Positions 42,600-51,385 of a stretch of 64,000 nucleotides of DNA are shown in pieces (positions within the stretch are counted from its first letter, which is position 1; the number at the start of each line of letters is the position of its first letter). This stretch comes from CAZCSJ01 sp964501445 (GTDB lineage: Bacteria; Patescibacteriota; Minisyncoccia; Sungbacterales; HO2-52-23): the NCBI GenBank assembly GCA_964501445.1, contig CAZCSJ010000001.1:1-64000 (forward strand), given 5' to 3'. The notes under the pieces were generated by a model. That model was not told the origin of the DNA. It was given only the letters and a program-made list of their open reading frames with translations, and ran no database searches. Position numbers and translations under genes: made by a program.

Positions 42600-42669
42600 A
42601 TGTCATCCTGAGGGCGAAGCCCGAAGGATCTTGAGATTCTTCTCCGCCAACTGGCGGATCAGAATGACA
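42600..42669. repeat. Dispersed CATCCTGAGGGCGAAGCCC / CCGCCAACTGGCGG repeat region
   Basis: TCATCCTGAG and TCAGAATGAC pieces of a dispersed family plus the short CCGCCAACTGGCGG palindrome also found in prfB. Confidence 0.6.
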
Positions 42670-42675
42670 AAAAAA

Positions 42676-43086
42676 TCACTTTTCAAACCGCAGTTCGTAT
42701 TGGTCGCCTGACGCGATGGTGAGCGCGCGAAGGGGACCTGCCACCGGCGCGCCATTTTTATACACCACGCCGCGGCGGATGCGGTCAGACCCGTCTCCGG
42801 AGAGAATCTCCTCACCCTCTATTCGGATGGGGAGGTCGGCATCGCGAATGATCTCCTTGAGGACAAGAGAGAACGGATAGGATGAATTTTCCATCGGCCC
42901 CTCAAATGCGCGTCGTGTTCCGTTTCCAAAATCAATGCTCACCCATGCGGCCTTTGCGCTCTGATGCAAAAGAGGAGAAACAGAACCCTCATCCTTTTTT
43001 GCGACAAAAAGAGGCACCGCGACAAAAAAGAGGAGCGCCGCGGAGGTAATCAGGAGTATGAAAATGAGGGGGAGGCGTACGCGCAT
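42676..43086 (-). CDS. Membrane-anchored small protein in the pilus locus, function unknown
   Basis: 136 residues from the ATG at 43086. One N-terminal membrane helix (about 6-30) is followed by an extracytoplasmic domain with WVSIDFGNGTRRAFEG and YPFSLVLKEIIRDADLPIRI. It recalls DUF4430-like domains, which are usually exported; the similarity is weak. Its place between the pseudopilin genes and pilD suggests a pilus-associated role. The earlier ATG at 43113 is possible but adds nine residues of no recognisable value. Confidence 0.65.
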   Translation of the reverse strand: MRVRLPLIFILLITSAALLFFVAVPLFVAKKDEGSVSPLLHQSAKAAWVSIDFGNGTRRAFEGPMENSSYPFSLVLKEIIRDADLPIRIEGEEILSGDGSDRIRRGVVYKNGAPVAGPLRALTIASGDQYELRFEK

Positions 43087-43148
43087 ATAGTTATTATTTT
43101 GAAACCCGCTCAAGAATCTGCCCGCCTGATATTACTACTGTTCATTAG

Positions 43149-43979
43149 TTAGAGAAATAAGGGGAAACCTGCGATACGCAAAAGTGTGGAGCTGTAAAAA
43201 TATGCGATGAGAGTGCCTAAAAGAATAAAGGGACCGAAAGGTATGGTTTCGGCAAGAGTTCTCCTTTTTGAAAAAAGAAGCAGAATACCCACCGCAGCCC
43301 CTGTCCAGAACGAAAAGAGGAATGCGGCAATTGACGCGGGGAATCCCACAAGGAGCGAGGTTGCGAGCGCCAATTTCGCATCGCCAAATCCCATCCAGCG
43401 GCCGCGCGACGCATACCAGAGAACCGCAAAAAAGAGTGCGATCACACACGCGCTTATTCCATCATAGAGGAGAGACCCAAACCATGACAATGACGATGAC
43501 CATGATGGCAACGATGATAAAGACCGCATGATGGTGGCGGCAATACCCAAAAACGCCAATACGAGCACCGCGCCGTCAGGAATAATCATCCAACGGAGAT
43601 CCGACACAAAAATCACGATTGCGGCGGCGATGCCGACGAATACGGCGCTAAGAAGTGCGAGGGATCCAAGCGATGCGTCAAGCGACGGCAAGAGGTGCCA
43701 GAGCGCAATGCCGTAGGCAAGGGCAGTTCCCGCTTCCACAAGCGGGTATTGGAGCGAAAGGGCGGCGCCGCATGAACGGCACCGCCCTTTCTGAAAAAGA
43801 AAACTTGCAACCGGAATGAGTTCTTTTATTGAGAGGGTGCGCGCGCAGTGGGGACAGCGCGATCGCCCTCCGAGCGTCTCTCCATTCTTGCCGCGCAGGA
43901 TCACCACATTGAGGAAGCTCCCGACGACGAGTCCGAGAATCACCGCGCCTCCTATCGCGATGTAAGCGAACGGAAGCAT
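43149..43979 (-). CDS. pilD: Prepilin peptidase PilD
   Basis: 276 residues. The N-terminal zinc domain has two CxxC pairs (SRCPHCARTL and GRCRSCGAAL). The catalytic aspartates are in VIFVSDLRWMIIPD and in the GxGD-type RWMGFGDAKLA. Eight or so membrane helices are expected. It cuts prepilin leaders after Gly and methylates the new N-terminus. It will process the six or so prepilins encoded around it, including those with the 65-residue leaders. Confidence 0.96.
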   Translation of the reverse strand: MLPFAYIAIGGAVILGLVVGSFLNVVILRGKNGETLGGRSRCPHCARTLSIKELIPVASFLFQKGRCRSCGAALSLQYPLVEAGTALAYGIALWHLLPSLDASLGSLALLSAVFVGIAAAIVIFVSDLRWMIIPDGAVLVLAFLGIAATIMRSLSSLPSWSSSLSWFGSLLYDGISACVIALFFAVLWYASRGRWMGFGDAKLALATSLLVGFPASIAAFLFSFWTGAAVGILLLFSKRRTLAETIPFGPFILLGTLIAYFYSSTLLRIAGFPLFL

Positions 43980-43988
43980 GGAGGGGAG

Positions 43989-44528
43989 TTATGGACGCAC
44001 GTCGTAGCAGGTTTCGTCCTCCACAGGATCGGCTTTCGTACCATCGCACTGACCGGTTGTCGTCTCACTCTGTCCGTGGAAGCCGTTCGTATAAGCGGTG
44101 GAGTCAAAATCAGCATCGGTCTTAAGAGCCCCCTGTTTCTTATCTTCCAGCCGCCCTCCCAAGTGGTACGTGGTGGGCTTCGTATCGTCTTTCACCGTCG
44201 CGTATCGGTAACAGGTATCTGATGAACCCGCATCCCGAGGCACTTGCGGAATTTGAGTTCCTTCCATTACTTCCAAGCCGTTATCCGTGCTCGCGTCGCA
44301 ACCCGCTGATGCCACCGGATATTTGCTGTTCGCGTCAAAATAGAGTTCAAGGGCAAGCTGAATCTGCTTCAAATCGCTTATGCGGCGCACATCGCGCGAT
44401 TTCTGGCGGGCGTTGTTTAACGACGCGAGCACGATGGAGGAGAGCACCCCGATGATTGCAATGACGACCAGAAGTTCTATCAACGTGAAGCCGATGTCGG
44501 CGCGCTTTTTATTCAGTAATTGGACCAT
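43989..44528 (-). CDS. pilA: Major type IV pilin PilA
   Basis: 179 residues. Short leader MVQLLNKKRADIG, then FTLIELLVVIAIIGVLSSIVLASLNNARQKSRDVRR, the most canonical pilin helix in the locus. The globular domain has the LKQIQLALELYFDANSKYP segment and a Cys pair near the C-terminus (D-loop: GQCDGTKADPVEDETCYD). It is likely the main pilus subunit. It lies 9 bp upstream of pilD's partner gene order and just after the CCCGTTAGAGG element that separates it from pilC. Confidence 0.94.
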   Translation of the reverse strand: MVQLLNKKRADIGFTLIELLVVIAIIGVLSSIVLASLNNARQKSRDVRRISDLKQIQLALELYFDANSKYPVASAGCDASTDNGLEVMEGTQIPQVPRDAGSSDTCYRYATVKDDTKPTTYHLGGRLEDKKQGALKTDADFDSTAYTNGFHGQSETTTGQCDGTKADPVEDETCYDVRP

Positions 44529-44639
44529 GTCGTAATTAAAATTAAAGGATTAAATAAAATTACGTGTTCACAAATGAGGTATGCGACCTTTTTCTATTAT
44601 ACGCGAGCGCGAATACTATACAAAATATGTTATCCACAT

Positions 44640-44705
44640 CCCGTTAGAGGTCCGATTTTCTTAGAGAAAATCGGCAGAAACCATAGGTTTCTTACCTCTA
44701 ACGGG
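44640..44705. repeat. CCCGTTAGAGGT element, copy 2 of 3 (between pilC and pilA)
   Basis: Inverted ends CCCGTTAGAGGT and ACCTCTAACGGG; the interior is a CCGATTTTC...GAAAATCGG hairpin. The right end stops 2 bp from the pilC stop. Confidence 0.8.
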
Positions 44706-44706
44706 A

Positions 44707-45915
44707 CTAAATGCTTCCCACAAGGTTATAGAGCGGCACCAGCACCGCCGAAACGAGCGCGGCAACTCCAAGGCCCAGCCCGATGATCAAAATCGGCTCA
44801 ATCAACGCCACAAGGTTATCCACCGCTGAATCCACTTCGCGCTGGTAGAACTTCGCAACGCTCCCGAGGATAAAATCAAGCCGTCCGGACGCCTCCCCGA
44901 TACGAACCATCTGGGTCACAAGCACCGGAACGCGGTTTGACCTCTCAAGGGCGGAAGAGATCGTACTGCCGCCCTTCACCGACTCAATCGCGTCGGTAAT
45001 CACGCGCTGGTAGACGGCATTCCCCACCACATCGCGCGTGACTTCAAGCGCCCGAAGAATCGGGATGCCGCCGACAATCAGGGTCCGGAGGTTATCCGTA
45101 AAACGCGCCATATAGAGCTTTTGGTAGAGGCCGCCGAATACCGGCGCCCGAAGCTGCAGCATATGGAGCGCATATTTCCCGCGTGCCGTAACTCCCCACC
45201 GCCAGACAAGAATCGCTCCGGCGATAACAAAAAGAAGCAGGAGCACACCCCACTGCTGGAGGAAGGTGGAGAGCCCGATTATAAACCTCGTGAACAGGGG
45301 AACTTGCTGTTGGGTTTCCTCAAATATTTTTACAAGCCGCGGGATAATGACCACGAGCATGATGATAAGCACCGCGACAAACGCAAAGAGCACAAATGCG
45401 GGATAGATCATGGCATTGCGCGCTTTTGAAGTAAGGTAGTAGGAACGCTCCAGATAGTCGGCAAGATAGGTGAATACCTCCTGCAGTTTTCCCGATTCCT
45501 CGCCCGAACGCACAAGGTAAATATAGAACGGAGAGAAAATGGCAGGGTGTTTGGCAAGGGCTTGGGAGAGCGCGAGGCCTCCGGACACGTCATCAAGAAT
45601 CGTCGCAATCGCGGTTTTGAGCGCAGGGGTCGGCGTTTCACCCACAAGAGTTTTTAAGGCGGTCGCAACGGGAATGTTTGCTTCAAAGAGGGTTGCGAGC
45701 TGCCGCGAGAATATGACCACATCTTTTTGCTTCACGCGGCCGCCAAGTATTGAAATGTTCCATGCGGCAATACGGTCACGCTCCTCTTCCACAGAGATAA
45801 TGAGAAGGTTTTGCTGATGGAGAATGTCTATTGCCCCGTCCCGGGAGGAGGCGTCAATCACGCCGGAACGGATTTCTCCTTGTTGAGTTTTGGCTTTGTA
45901 GTTAAAAGTAGGCAT
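44707..45915 (-). CDS. pilC: PilC inner-membrane platform protein
   Basis: 402 residues, full length. It starts MPTFNYKAKTQQGEIRSGVIDASS, the standard GspF/PilC opening. Two T2SSF domains follow (FSRQLATLFEANIPVATALK and FTDNLRTLIVGGIPILRALEV) with three membrane helices. PilC anchors the pilus machinery and transmits motor rotation from PilB and PilT. A repeat-filled gap of 120 bp separates it from pilT. Confidence 0.97.
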   Translation of the reverse strand: MPTFNYKAKTQQGEIRSGVIDASSRDGAIDILHQQNLLIISVEEERDRIAAWNISILGGRVKQKDVVIFSRQLATLFEANIPVATALKTLVGETPTPALKTAIATILDDVSGGLALSQALAKHPAIFSPFYIYLVRSGEESGKLQEVFTYLADYLERSYYLTSKARNAMIYPAFVLFAFVAVLIIMLVVIIPRLVKIFEETQQQVPLFTRFIIGLSTFLQQWGVLLLLFVIAGAILVWRWGVTARGKYALHMLQLRAPVFGGLYQKLYMARFTDNLRTLIVGGIPILRALEVTRDVVGNAVYQRVITDAIESVKGGSTISSALERSNRVPVLVTQMVRIGEASGRLDFILGSVAKFYQREVDSAVDNLVALIEPILIIGLGLGVAALVSAVLVPLYNLVGSI

Positions 45916-45925
45916 TGGTACGAGG

Positions 45926-46037
45926 GACTAGGGGTTAGGTTTTAGGTTGTAGGGGGTAAGGGGTCCTGCTAATGATTACCGGTAACTAATTATCAATTTA
46001 TTAATCCCTAGCCCCTAATCCCTAAAACCTAGAACCT
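45926..46037. repeat. GGGTTAGGTTTTAGG-type inverted repeat between pilT and pilC
   Basis: Runs such as GGGGTTAGGTTTTAGGTT on one side and CCCTAATCCCTAAAACC on the other are mutually complementary. The same family is seen near 20425-20470 (in tsaD) and 50688-50718. Confidence 0.65.
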
Positions 46038-47103
46038 AGTTTTTAAGGAGCGTTTGCAGCTCTTCAGGATTGAGAGAGTAGCGGGTGGCGTTTTCTATGG
46101 AAATTTCGCCGCGCCGGATCAAATCCACGAGCGAGCGGTTCAAACTCATCATTCCTTCGCCCGAGCTGGTTTCAATCACAAGATTGATTTCGTGGACTTT
46201 ATTCTCGCGGATGAGATTCCTGATCGCGGGATTCACCAGCATCACTTCCACCGCCGGAATGAGGCCGCCTGAGATCCTCGGCACCAAGCGCTGCGACACA
46301 ATGCCCACGAGCGAGGATGCGAGCTGCGCGCGGATCTGCCCCTGCTGGTCGCCGGGAAAGGAATCAATAATGCGGTCAATGGTCTGGGCGGCGTTGTTGG
46401 TGTGCAGAGTGGAGAGAATAAAATGGCCGGTTTCCGCGGCGGTGACGGCAATCGCCATGGTCTCGGCATCCCGCATCTCGCCCACCATTGCCACATCCAC
46501 ATCTTCGCGGAACACCGAACGGAGCGCTTTATGGAAGGAATGGGTGTCAAACCCCACTTCGCGCTGGTCAATAATTGCGCGGTCTGACACAAAGAGATAT
46601 TCAATAGGATCTTCAATCGTGATGATGTGGTCTGCGCGGGTATGATTTATGAAATCCACCATTGCGGCAAGCGTGGTAGATTTTCCGTGGCCCGTGGGGC
46701 CCACCACGAGCAGAAATCCCTGCTGGAGTCCTGCGAGTTCTTTTAATATCGGTGGGAGGAATAACTCCTCTGCGGTTTTAATGGCGTTGGGAATGAGGCG
46801 CAGGGCCGCCCCCATGTATCCCCGCTGGAAAAACACATTCACCCGAAAGCGCGCGCGGTCGCGAAAGTTATACGAGAGATCAAGCTCCTTCTCTTCCATG
46901 AATTTTTTCTCCTGCTCGGGCGAGAGCATCGCGAGAATAAAATCGCGCACCACCTCGGGGGTCACGATCTCTTCTTTTACGAGCAGTATAAGCGAACCGT
47001 TGACGCGGAGCGTAGGATGGCGCCCCACCGAGAGGTGGAGATCCGACGCGTTCTCCTTTACCACAGTGGAGAGGAGCTCTTCAAGATAGTTTTTTCCTGC
47101 CAT
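46036..47103 (-). CDS. pilT: PilT retraction ATPase
   Basis: 355 residues. Walker A is GPTGHGKST (135-143, His where Ser is usual). The Asp box follows in TIEDPIEYLF, Walker B in VDVAMVGEMRDAETM, and the His box in AAETGHFILSTLHTNNAAQT. The C-terminal AIRNLIRENKVHEI motif is the PilT-specific one. It drives pilus retraction. It shares with PilB the secretion-ATPase fold but lacks the long N-terminal domain. Confidence 0.96.
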   Translation of the reverse strand: MAGKNYLEELLSTVVKENASDLHLSVGRHPTLRVNGSLILLVKEEIVTPEVVRDFILAMLSPEQEKKFMEEKELDLSYNFRDRARFRVNVFFQRGYMGAALRLIPNAIKTAEELFLPPILKELAGLQQGFLLVVGPTGHGKSTTLAAMVDFINHTRADHIITIEDPIEYLFVSDRAIIDQREVGFDTHSFHKALRSVFREDVDVAMVGEMRDAETMAIAVTAAETGHFILSTLHTNNAAQTIDRIIDSFPGDQQGQIRAQLASSLVGIVSQRLVPRISGGLIPAVEVMLVNPAIRNLIRENKVHEINLVIETSSGEGMMSLNRSLVDLIRRGEISIENATRYSLNPEELQTLLKN

Positions 47104-47140
47104 AGAACGAATTGAGGTTTCAGGTTTTAGGAATTGGGGC

Positions 47141-47524
47141 TTACGATATCCCTAATACCCTTTTCACTTTCTCCACCACTTCATTTGGCGTGAAGTGGGC
47201 TTTGATGATGTAGTCGTCCGCCCCAAGCTTCATGCCCCGATCCACATCTTCCTTCTGTCCGAGGTTTGTCAAAAGTATGACTTTGACATCTCGGAGCGCC
47301 GGGTCCTCCTTCAACGTCCGGAGCACCTCAAAGCCGTCCATCGCGGGCAGCACAATATCAAGAAGCATGACGCGCGGAGAGGTCTCTTTCATTTTCTTCA
47401 ACGCATCTTTCCCGTTTTTTGCAATGGCAATGGCAAACCCCTTCTCCTGAAACTTCAGAACATACATATCAAGAATAAACGGGTCGTCGTCAACTATAAG
47501 AATGGTGGGTTTGTCTTTTACCAT
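47141..47524 (-). CDS. CheY-like response regulator, receiver domain only
   Basis: 127 residues. Acidic pocket DDDPF near residues 13-17, phosphoacceptor Asp in MLLDIVLPAMDGFEVL (about Asp56), Thr/Ser switch in VILLTNLG and Lys in DDYIIKAHFTP. There is no output domain, so it acts by protein contact, probably on the pilus motor since it lies between pilT and a pilin gene. No cognate histidine kinase is in the window. Confidence 0.92.
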   Translation of the reverse strand: MVKDKPTILIVDDDPFILDMYVLKFQEKGFAIAIAKNGKDALKKMKETSPRVMLLDIVLPAMDGFEVLRTLKEDPALRDVKVILLTNLGQKEDVDRGMKLGADDYIIKAHFTPNEVVEKVKRVLGIS

Positions 47525-47533
47525 ACGTATATA

Positions 47534-47950
47534 TTATGGAGATGCGGTATGGGATCCTTTTGATTTTCCCGAGATACTACTGGTCTCAAGGGAGTAGGTA
47601 ATCGTGTAGGTAGATCCGGTGGGCGATTCGTAGACGTAGCGGTAGGGATCGCTCTCAAGAGGGTCTTTGGGAATCTGAGAGATGGCGTCTTCCGCGATAA
47701 GAGCGGCGGACACCGCATCTTTTCCGGTCAGCGGTATCGGCTCTTCTGCTATTGGGTAAATTCCCTTGTTTACCGCATAGATCGCGAAGGCATTTTGGAG
47801 TGTTTTTATCTCCTGTTCCCGCTCGGCGTCGCGCGCGCGAGCGCGCGCTTCCCCAAGCTGGACAAACACGAGCGATCCGACCATACCCATGATCGCGAGC
47901 ACCACCAGTATCTCTAAAATCGTGAAACCGTAGTTATCGCTTCTTTCCAT
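47534..47950 (-). CDS. Prepilin-type pilin, PulG-like
   Basis: 138 residues. The leader is only MERSDNYG, followed by FTILEILVVLAIMGMVGSLVFVQLGEARARARDAEREQEI. The globular part (LQNAFAIYAVNKGIYPIAEEPIPL) is of the GspG type. TATACT (47962-47957) lies 6 nt before the ATG and partly covers the end of pilB, so the gene has its own promoter inside the operon and probably a leaderless message. Confidence 0.9.
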   Translation of the reverse strand: MERSDNYGFTILEILVVLAIMGMVGSLVFVQLGEARARARDAEREQEIKTLQNAFAIYAVNKGIYPIAEEPIPLTGKDAVSAALIAEDAISQIPKDPLESDPYRYVYESPTGSTYTITYSLETSSISGKSKGSHTASP

Positions 47951-47962
47951 AATCGTAGTATA

Positions 47963-49684
47963 CTATGCCACCTCCAGCAAATCCTCCAAGCCAATCACAC
48001 CCTTGGCGACCTTCAAGATGCCGTCTTGGCGCATCGTAATCATCGCCTGGCGCCGGGCTTCTTCCGCGATTTGCGCCTCCGAGGGACTTGAGAGGATTAT
48101 CTTTTCAAGTTCGGGGGACATCGCGAGCGTTTCAAAAATCCCTGTCCGTCCCCGCGTGCCCTTGGGGCATGTCGGCGACACCTCGGCGTGATACACCTCC
48201 GAAGGAAATGTCTTTTTGAGTTCCACCTTCAACGCATCCGGCATGCCCTCAAGTTCTTTTGCAATAATCTCTTTTATTTTCCCTGTCACCTTTGCGGTCT
48301 TTTTGGAATCCGGACAGAGCTTTCGCACAAGCCGCTGGCCGACCGCGAGCACGAGCGTGGTGGAAATGAGGAACGGCTCCACTCCCATGTCCACAAGGCG
48401 CGGGACCACCCCTATCGCGTTATTCGTATGGAGGGTTGAGAGCACGAGGTGGCCGGTGAGTGCCGCGTGAATCGCGAGCGCCGCAGTTTCTTTGTCGCGT
48501 ATTTCGCCGACCATAATCACGTCCGGATCTTGACGCAAGATATGGCGCAGACCCGTGGCAAAGTCATACCCGATCTCCGGCCGGATCTGGGACTGATTGA
48601 CGCCCGGGATGTAGTACTCCACCGGATCTTCTAAACTAATGATGTTCACCCCCTCTTGATTGAGAATCTGGAGGAGCGCGTAGAGCGTGGTGGATTTGCC
48701 GGATCCCGTGGGACCGGTGATGAGAATAAGTCCATACGGCCGTTTGATGCTCTCCTGAAGGAGAGTTAAGTTCCTCCCCTCAAGTCCCAAGTCATCAAGC
48801 GTGGCAATGCCTGCTTGCGGGTTCAAGATCCGAATCGCGATCTTCTCGCCAAATGATGTCGGGAGGAACGAGACGCGAAAGTCAATCTCGTGCCCCCCGA
48901 CTTCGGCATGGAATCTGCCGTCCTGGGGTACGCGCGTTTCGTCAATTTTCAAATTGGTCATGACTTTGACACGGGTCACAAATGCCGGATGCACCTCAAT
49001 TGGCAGGCGCAAGCTCGTGTGAAGCACCCCGTCCACCCGAAACCGCACCCGCAGGTGGTCGCGCGCGGGCTCAATGTGCACATCGGACGCGAGGCCATCC
49101 ACCGCATGCTTGATGATGACGCTGATCATCTTGGTAATCGGCGCCTCCTCTATGATTTTTGCCGGCTCGTCTTTGACGATTTTCACCTCTTCAACCCCGC
49201 CAAACTCCGGATATTCTTTCTTAAACTCGCCAAGGGCTTGCGTCACCTCGCCCGACAAGCTTTTATACTCCTGAAGAATTGATTGGAAATCCGTCGGCGT
49301 CACGACAAACACCCGCGTGGGGAGATTGGTGCGGGCGGAAATGAATTTGAGCGCCTCCTGCGCCGCGACGTCTTCCGGGGCGAGCATCCCGACATCAAGA
49401 TACCCTCCGTCTTTGCCAAGCGGAATCATCCGGTAGTGGCGCGCGGACTCCTCGGGAATGTAGTGGAGAATGTCAAAAGGGACCGGCGCGCCCCGGAGGT
49501 AGCGCGCGGGAAGTCCCGTGAGTTCGCTTTTGGCTTCCGCCACGTCTTCTTCTCGTATGCCGAACTGGTAGAGGATGTCTTCTATTGCCACCCCCTTTTC
49601 TTTTGCGGTTTTTTTCGCCTCACCCGCGCGGGTGAGGTCAATGAGTCCTTTTGCAATGAGTTGATCCGTGAGGGTTTTTGCCAT
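47963..49684 (-). CDS. pilB: PilB pilus-extension ATPase
   Basis: 573 residues from the ATG at 49684. The N-terminal MshEN-type domain precedes the ATPase with ILITGPTGSGKSTTLYALLQ (Walker A), SLEDPVEYYIPGVNQ (Asp box), PDVIMVGEIRDKETA (Walker B) and HLVLSTLHTNNAIG (His box). The zinc region is degenerate: Cys in RKLCPDSKK and PTCPKGTRG, one each instead of CxxC pairs. The frame extends upstream into the dispersed palindrome but the longer start (49729) has no support. It powers pilus assembly with PilC. Confidence 0.96.
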   Translation of the reverse strand: MAKTLTDQLIAKGLIDLTRAGEAKKTAKEKGVAIEDILYQFGIREEDVAEAKSELTGLPARYLRGAPVPFDILHYIPEESARHYRMIPLGKDGGYLDVGMLAPEDVAAQEALKFISARTNLPTRVFVVTPTDFQSILQEYKSLSGEVTQALGEFKKEYPEFGGVEEVKIVKDEPAKIIEEAPITKMISVIIKHAVDGLASDVHIEPARDHLRVRFRVDGVLHTSLRLPIEVHPAFVTRVKVMTNLKIDETRVPQDGRFHAEVGGHEIDFRVSFLPTSFGEKIAIRILNPQAGIATLDDLGLEGRNLTLLQESIKRPYGLILITGPTGSGKSTTLYALLQILNQEGVNIISLEDPVEYYIPGVNQSQIRPEIGYDFATGLRHILRQDPDVIMVGEIRDKETAALAIHAALTGHLVLSTLHTNNAIGVVPRLVDMGVEPFLISTTLVLAVGQRLVRKLCPDSKKTAKVTGKIKEIIAKELEGMPDALKVELKKTFPSEVYHAEVSPTCPKGTRGRTGIFETLAMSPELEKIILSSPSEAQIAEEARRQAMITMRQDGILKVAKGVIGLEDLLEVA

Positions 49685-49702
49685 ATCGTGCTTCGCACAT
49701 CG

Positions 49703-49783
49703 CGATGCTAATATACTAATGCATACCAATTATACGAATACCGTATCATTTGTATCATTGGCATAATTCGTATATTCGCATCG
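49703..49783 (-). repeat. AT-rich imperfect palindrome, copy 4 of 6, upstream of pilB
   Basis: CGATGCTAATATACTAATGC at the left, complement of CGATGCGAATATACGAATTA at the right, 18 bp from the pilB start. Confidence 0.85.
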
Positions 49784-49799
49784 TATTATATTGGCATCG

Positions 49800-50096
49800 T
49801 TAAAACGGTGTAAACGGATTCTGGCGTCCATGCTCTCCCTCCCCGCCCGCTAAGGATTCCTGAAATGTGGGCGCAGTTTCAAGCGCACGGAAAAGCGGGT
49901 CTTGGAAAACCGAGGTGTCAAGGCGAAGATTTTTGAGGCGCCGGAGCGTTCCCAAACGATCCTGGAGCGCTTTTGGACCATTAGCAATCGGCGTTTCAGT
50001 GGGGAGGGCTGGCGCGGATCCAAAATAGGCGTACCACACATATCCTATTGCGGCGAGTGCCAGTATCAGAATAAGTACGAGAATGGTTTGTCTCAT
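49800..50096 (-). CDS. Small single-helix protein of the pilus alignment complex, PilP-like position
   Basis: 98 residues. A hydrophobic helix (about 4-28) is followed by LPTETPIANGPKALQDRLGTLRRLKNLRLDTSVFQDPLFRAL and a C-terminus ending RQNPFTPF. The DPLFRALE and NPFTPF endings are typical of short proteins encoded after pilO in candidate-phyla pilus loci. Its place in pilM-pilN-pilO order is where PilP would be, but there is no lipobox. It overlaps no neighbour and starts 2 bp before the pilO stop. Confidence 0.75.
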   Translation of the reverse strand: MRQTILVLILILALAAIGYVWYAYFGSAPALPTETPIANGPKALQDRLGTLRRLKNLRLDTSVFQDPLFRALETAPTFQESLAGGEGEHGRQNPFTPF

Positions 50097-50097
50097 C

Positions 50098-50685
50098 CTA
50101 TTGGTAGTAAATTACGCTTTTGACGCTAAACTCTATGGGGTCGCCCGGACGCGGAGGCGCAATGAATGTCAAATCTTTCACGGTCACGACGCGAGAGAAT
50201 CGTTCAAGTTCTGCAAGGAAGTTTTTGAACGCATCGTAAGAACCGGAGACCGTGAAAGAAACCGTAACCTCTTTGATCCCGCCCGTTTTCGCAACGCCCG
50301 AAGGGGCGGCCGAGGGCCGCGGCTGTCCGGACTTGGACCCTTCAGAATCTTTGGCACCGCTGCCAAGCGTCGGAACATCGGTACGCCGCAGGAGAAGACC
50401 GTTTCGGAGCACCATTTTTTCAAGATCCACGAGAAACTCCGCGCTCTGGGGCCCCTTGGGGAGCGCCTGCGCAACTCGGTCAAGATCTTCCTTCCGGATT
50501 TTGCTTATGACACTCCCGACGCTGTTGAGGTTGCCTATGAGTTCATCCACTTCTCCCGAGAGCGCGTGGAGGTCTTCGGTTTGCTTGCGAAGCGAGAGAA
50601 ACTCGTTCCAGGCCGGCGCAAAATATAAGACCCCGACACCGACAATTGCCGCAAGAAGAAGTAATGGGAGGATAAGACGAGCCAT
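50098..50685 (-). CDS. pilO: PilO-like inner-membrane alignment protein
   Basis: 195 residues. N-terminal membrane helix (about 4-22), a coiled coil (about 30-75, FLSLRKQTEDLHALSGEVDEL) and a ferredoxin-like domain with KEVTVSFTVSGSYDAFKNFLAELERFSRVVTVKDLTF. This is the PilO layout. PilO pairs with PilN and links the cytoplasmic PilM ring to the outer parts of the machine. A Gly/Ser/Pro-rich stretch (about 105-130) is an insertion-like loop. Confidence 0.9.
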   Translation of the reverse strand: MARLILPLLLLAAIVGVGVLYFAPAWNEFLSLRKQTEDLHALSGEVDELIGNLNSVGSVISKIRKEDLDRVAQALPKGPQSAEFLVDLEKMVLRNGLLLRRTDVPTLGSGAKDSEGSKSGQPRPSAAPSGVAKTGGIKEVTVSFTVSGSYDAFKNFLAELERFSRVVTVKDLTFIAPPRPGDPIEFSVKSVIYYQ

Positions 50686-50694
50686 TGTGAGGTT

Positions 50695-51270
50695 TTAGGG
50701 GTTAGGGGTTAGGGGGGAAGAAAGAGAGGCGCGGAAAAATGAGGGGGTAAAAATGATCGTGGTCTGGAATCTAAGAATGTTATTTTGGTCAAGCGCCAAA
50801 TTGCCAAATTCCACCCGCTCTATGCGGGGATCTCCCTCAAGGAGCGCGATTTGCCGCGCGAGTGTCGCATAGCCCGCTGCCTCGCCTGACATATCAAGGC
50901 GCCGGGTATCCGCGCGGAAATTAAAATTGAGGAAACGGACCCGAGGGTTGGTCGTGCTCTCAAGGAACGAAAAAATTGGGGTGAGGAAAAGGCGCTGCGA
51001 GAGAATAGTCCGCATGTCGCGGAGACGGCTATCCAGGAGAAACACCTGATTTATCGCTTCCGGCCGGATTTCTGCCTTGCTCTCAATCTCTGCGGTGAGT
51101 TCCTCAAGAGCTGAAGCCTGATACCGGTTGAGCACAAAAAGTCCGCCGTAGGCAGCGCCTTCCAGCACCAAAAGCGCAACGCCCGCATAGATAAGCAGGG
51201 GTACGGTTGAACGCACCGTGACGTCAATTTTGGAACCCATTGTTGCTTTTGATGAAAGGAGGTCGGCCAT
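50695..51270 (-). CDS. pilN: PilN-like inner-membrane alignment protein
   Basis: 191 residues from the ATG at 51270. A membrane helix (about 24-46, PLLIYAGVALLVLEGAAYGGLFVL) follows a short cytoplasmic N-terminus that would bind PilM. A coiled coil and a ferredoxin-like domain with VRFLNFNFRADTRRLDMSGEAAGYATLARQI come next. An upstream start at 51333 would translate the ATTTTGCATTTTG repeat and is less likely. Confidence 0.87.
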   Translation of the reverse strand: MADLLSSKATMGSKIDVTVRSTVPLLIYAGVALLVLEGAAYGGLFVLNRYQASALEELTAEIESKAEIRPEAINQVFLLDSRLRDMRTILSQRLFLTPIFSFLESTTNPRVRFLNFNFRADTRRLDMSGEAAGYATLARQIALLEGDPRIERVEFGNLALDQNNILRFQTTIIFTPSFFRASLSSPLTPNP

Positions 51271-51385
51271 CGCTTCGCTAAAATCAAATAGTAAAATGCA
51301 AAATGCAAAATGGAGGTGTCGCTTCGCGACCATGTAAAAATGCGTGTATGTTTACATTTTGATCTGTCATTTTGACTCCTGGATG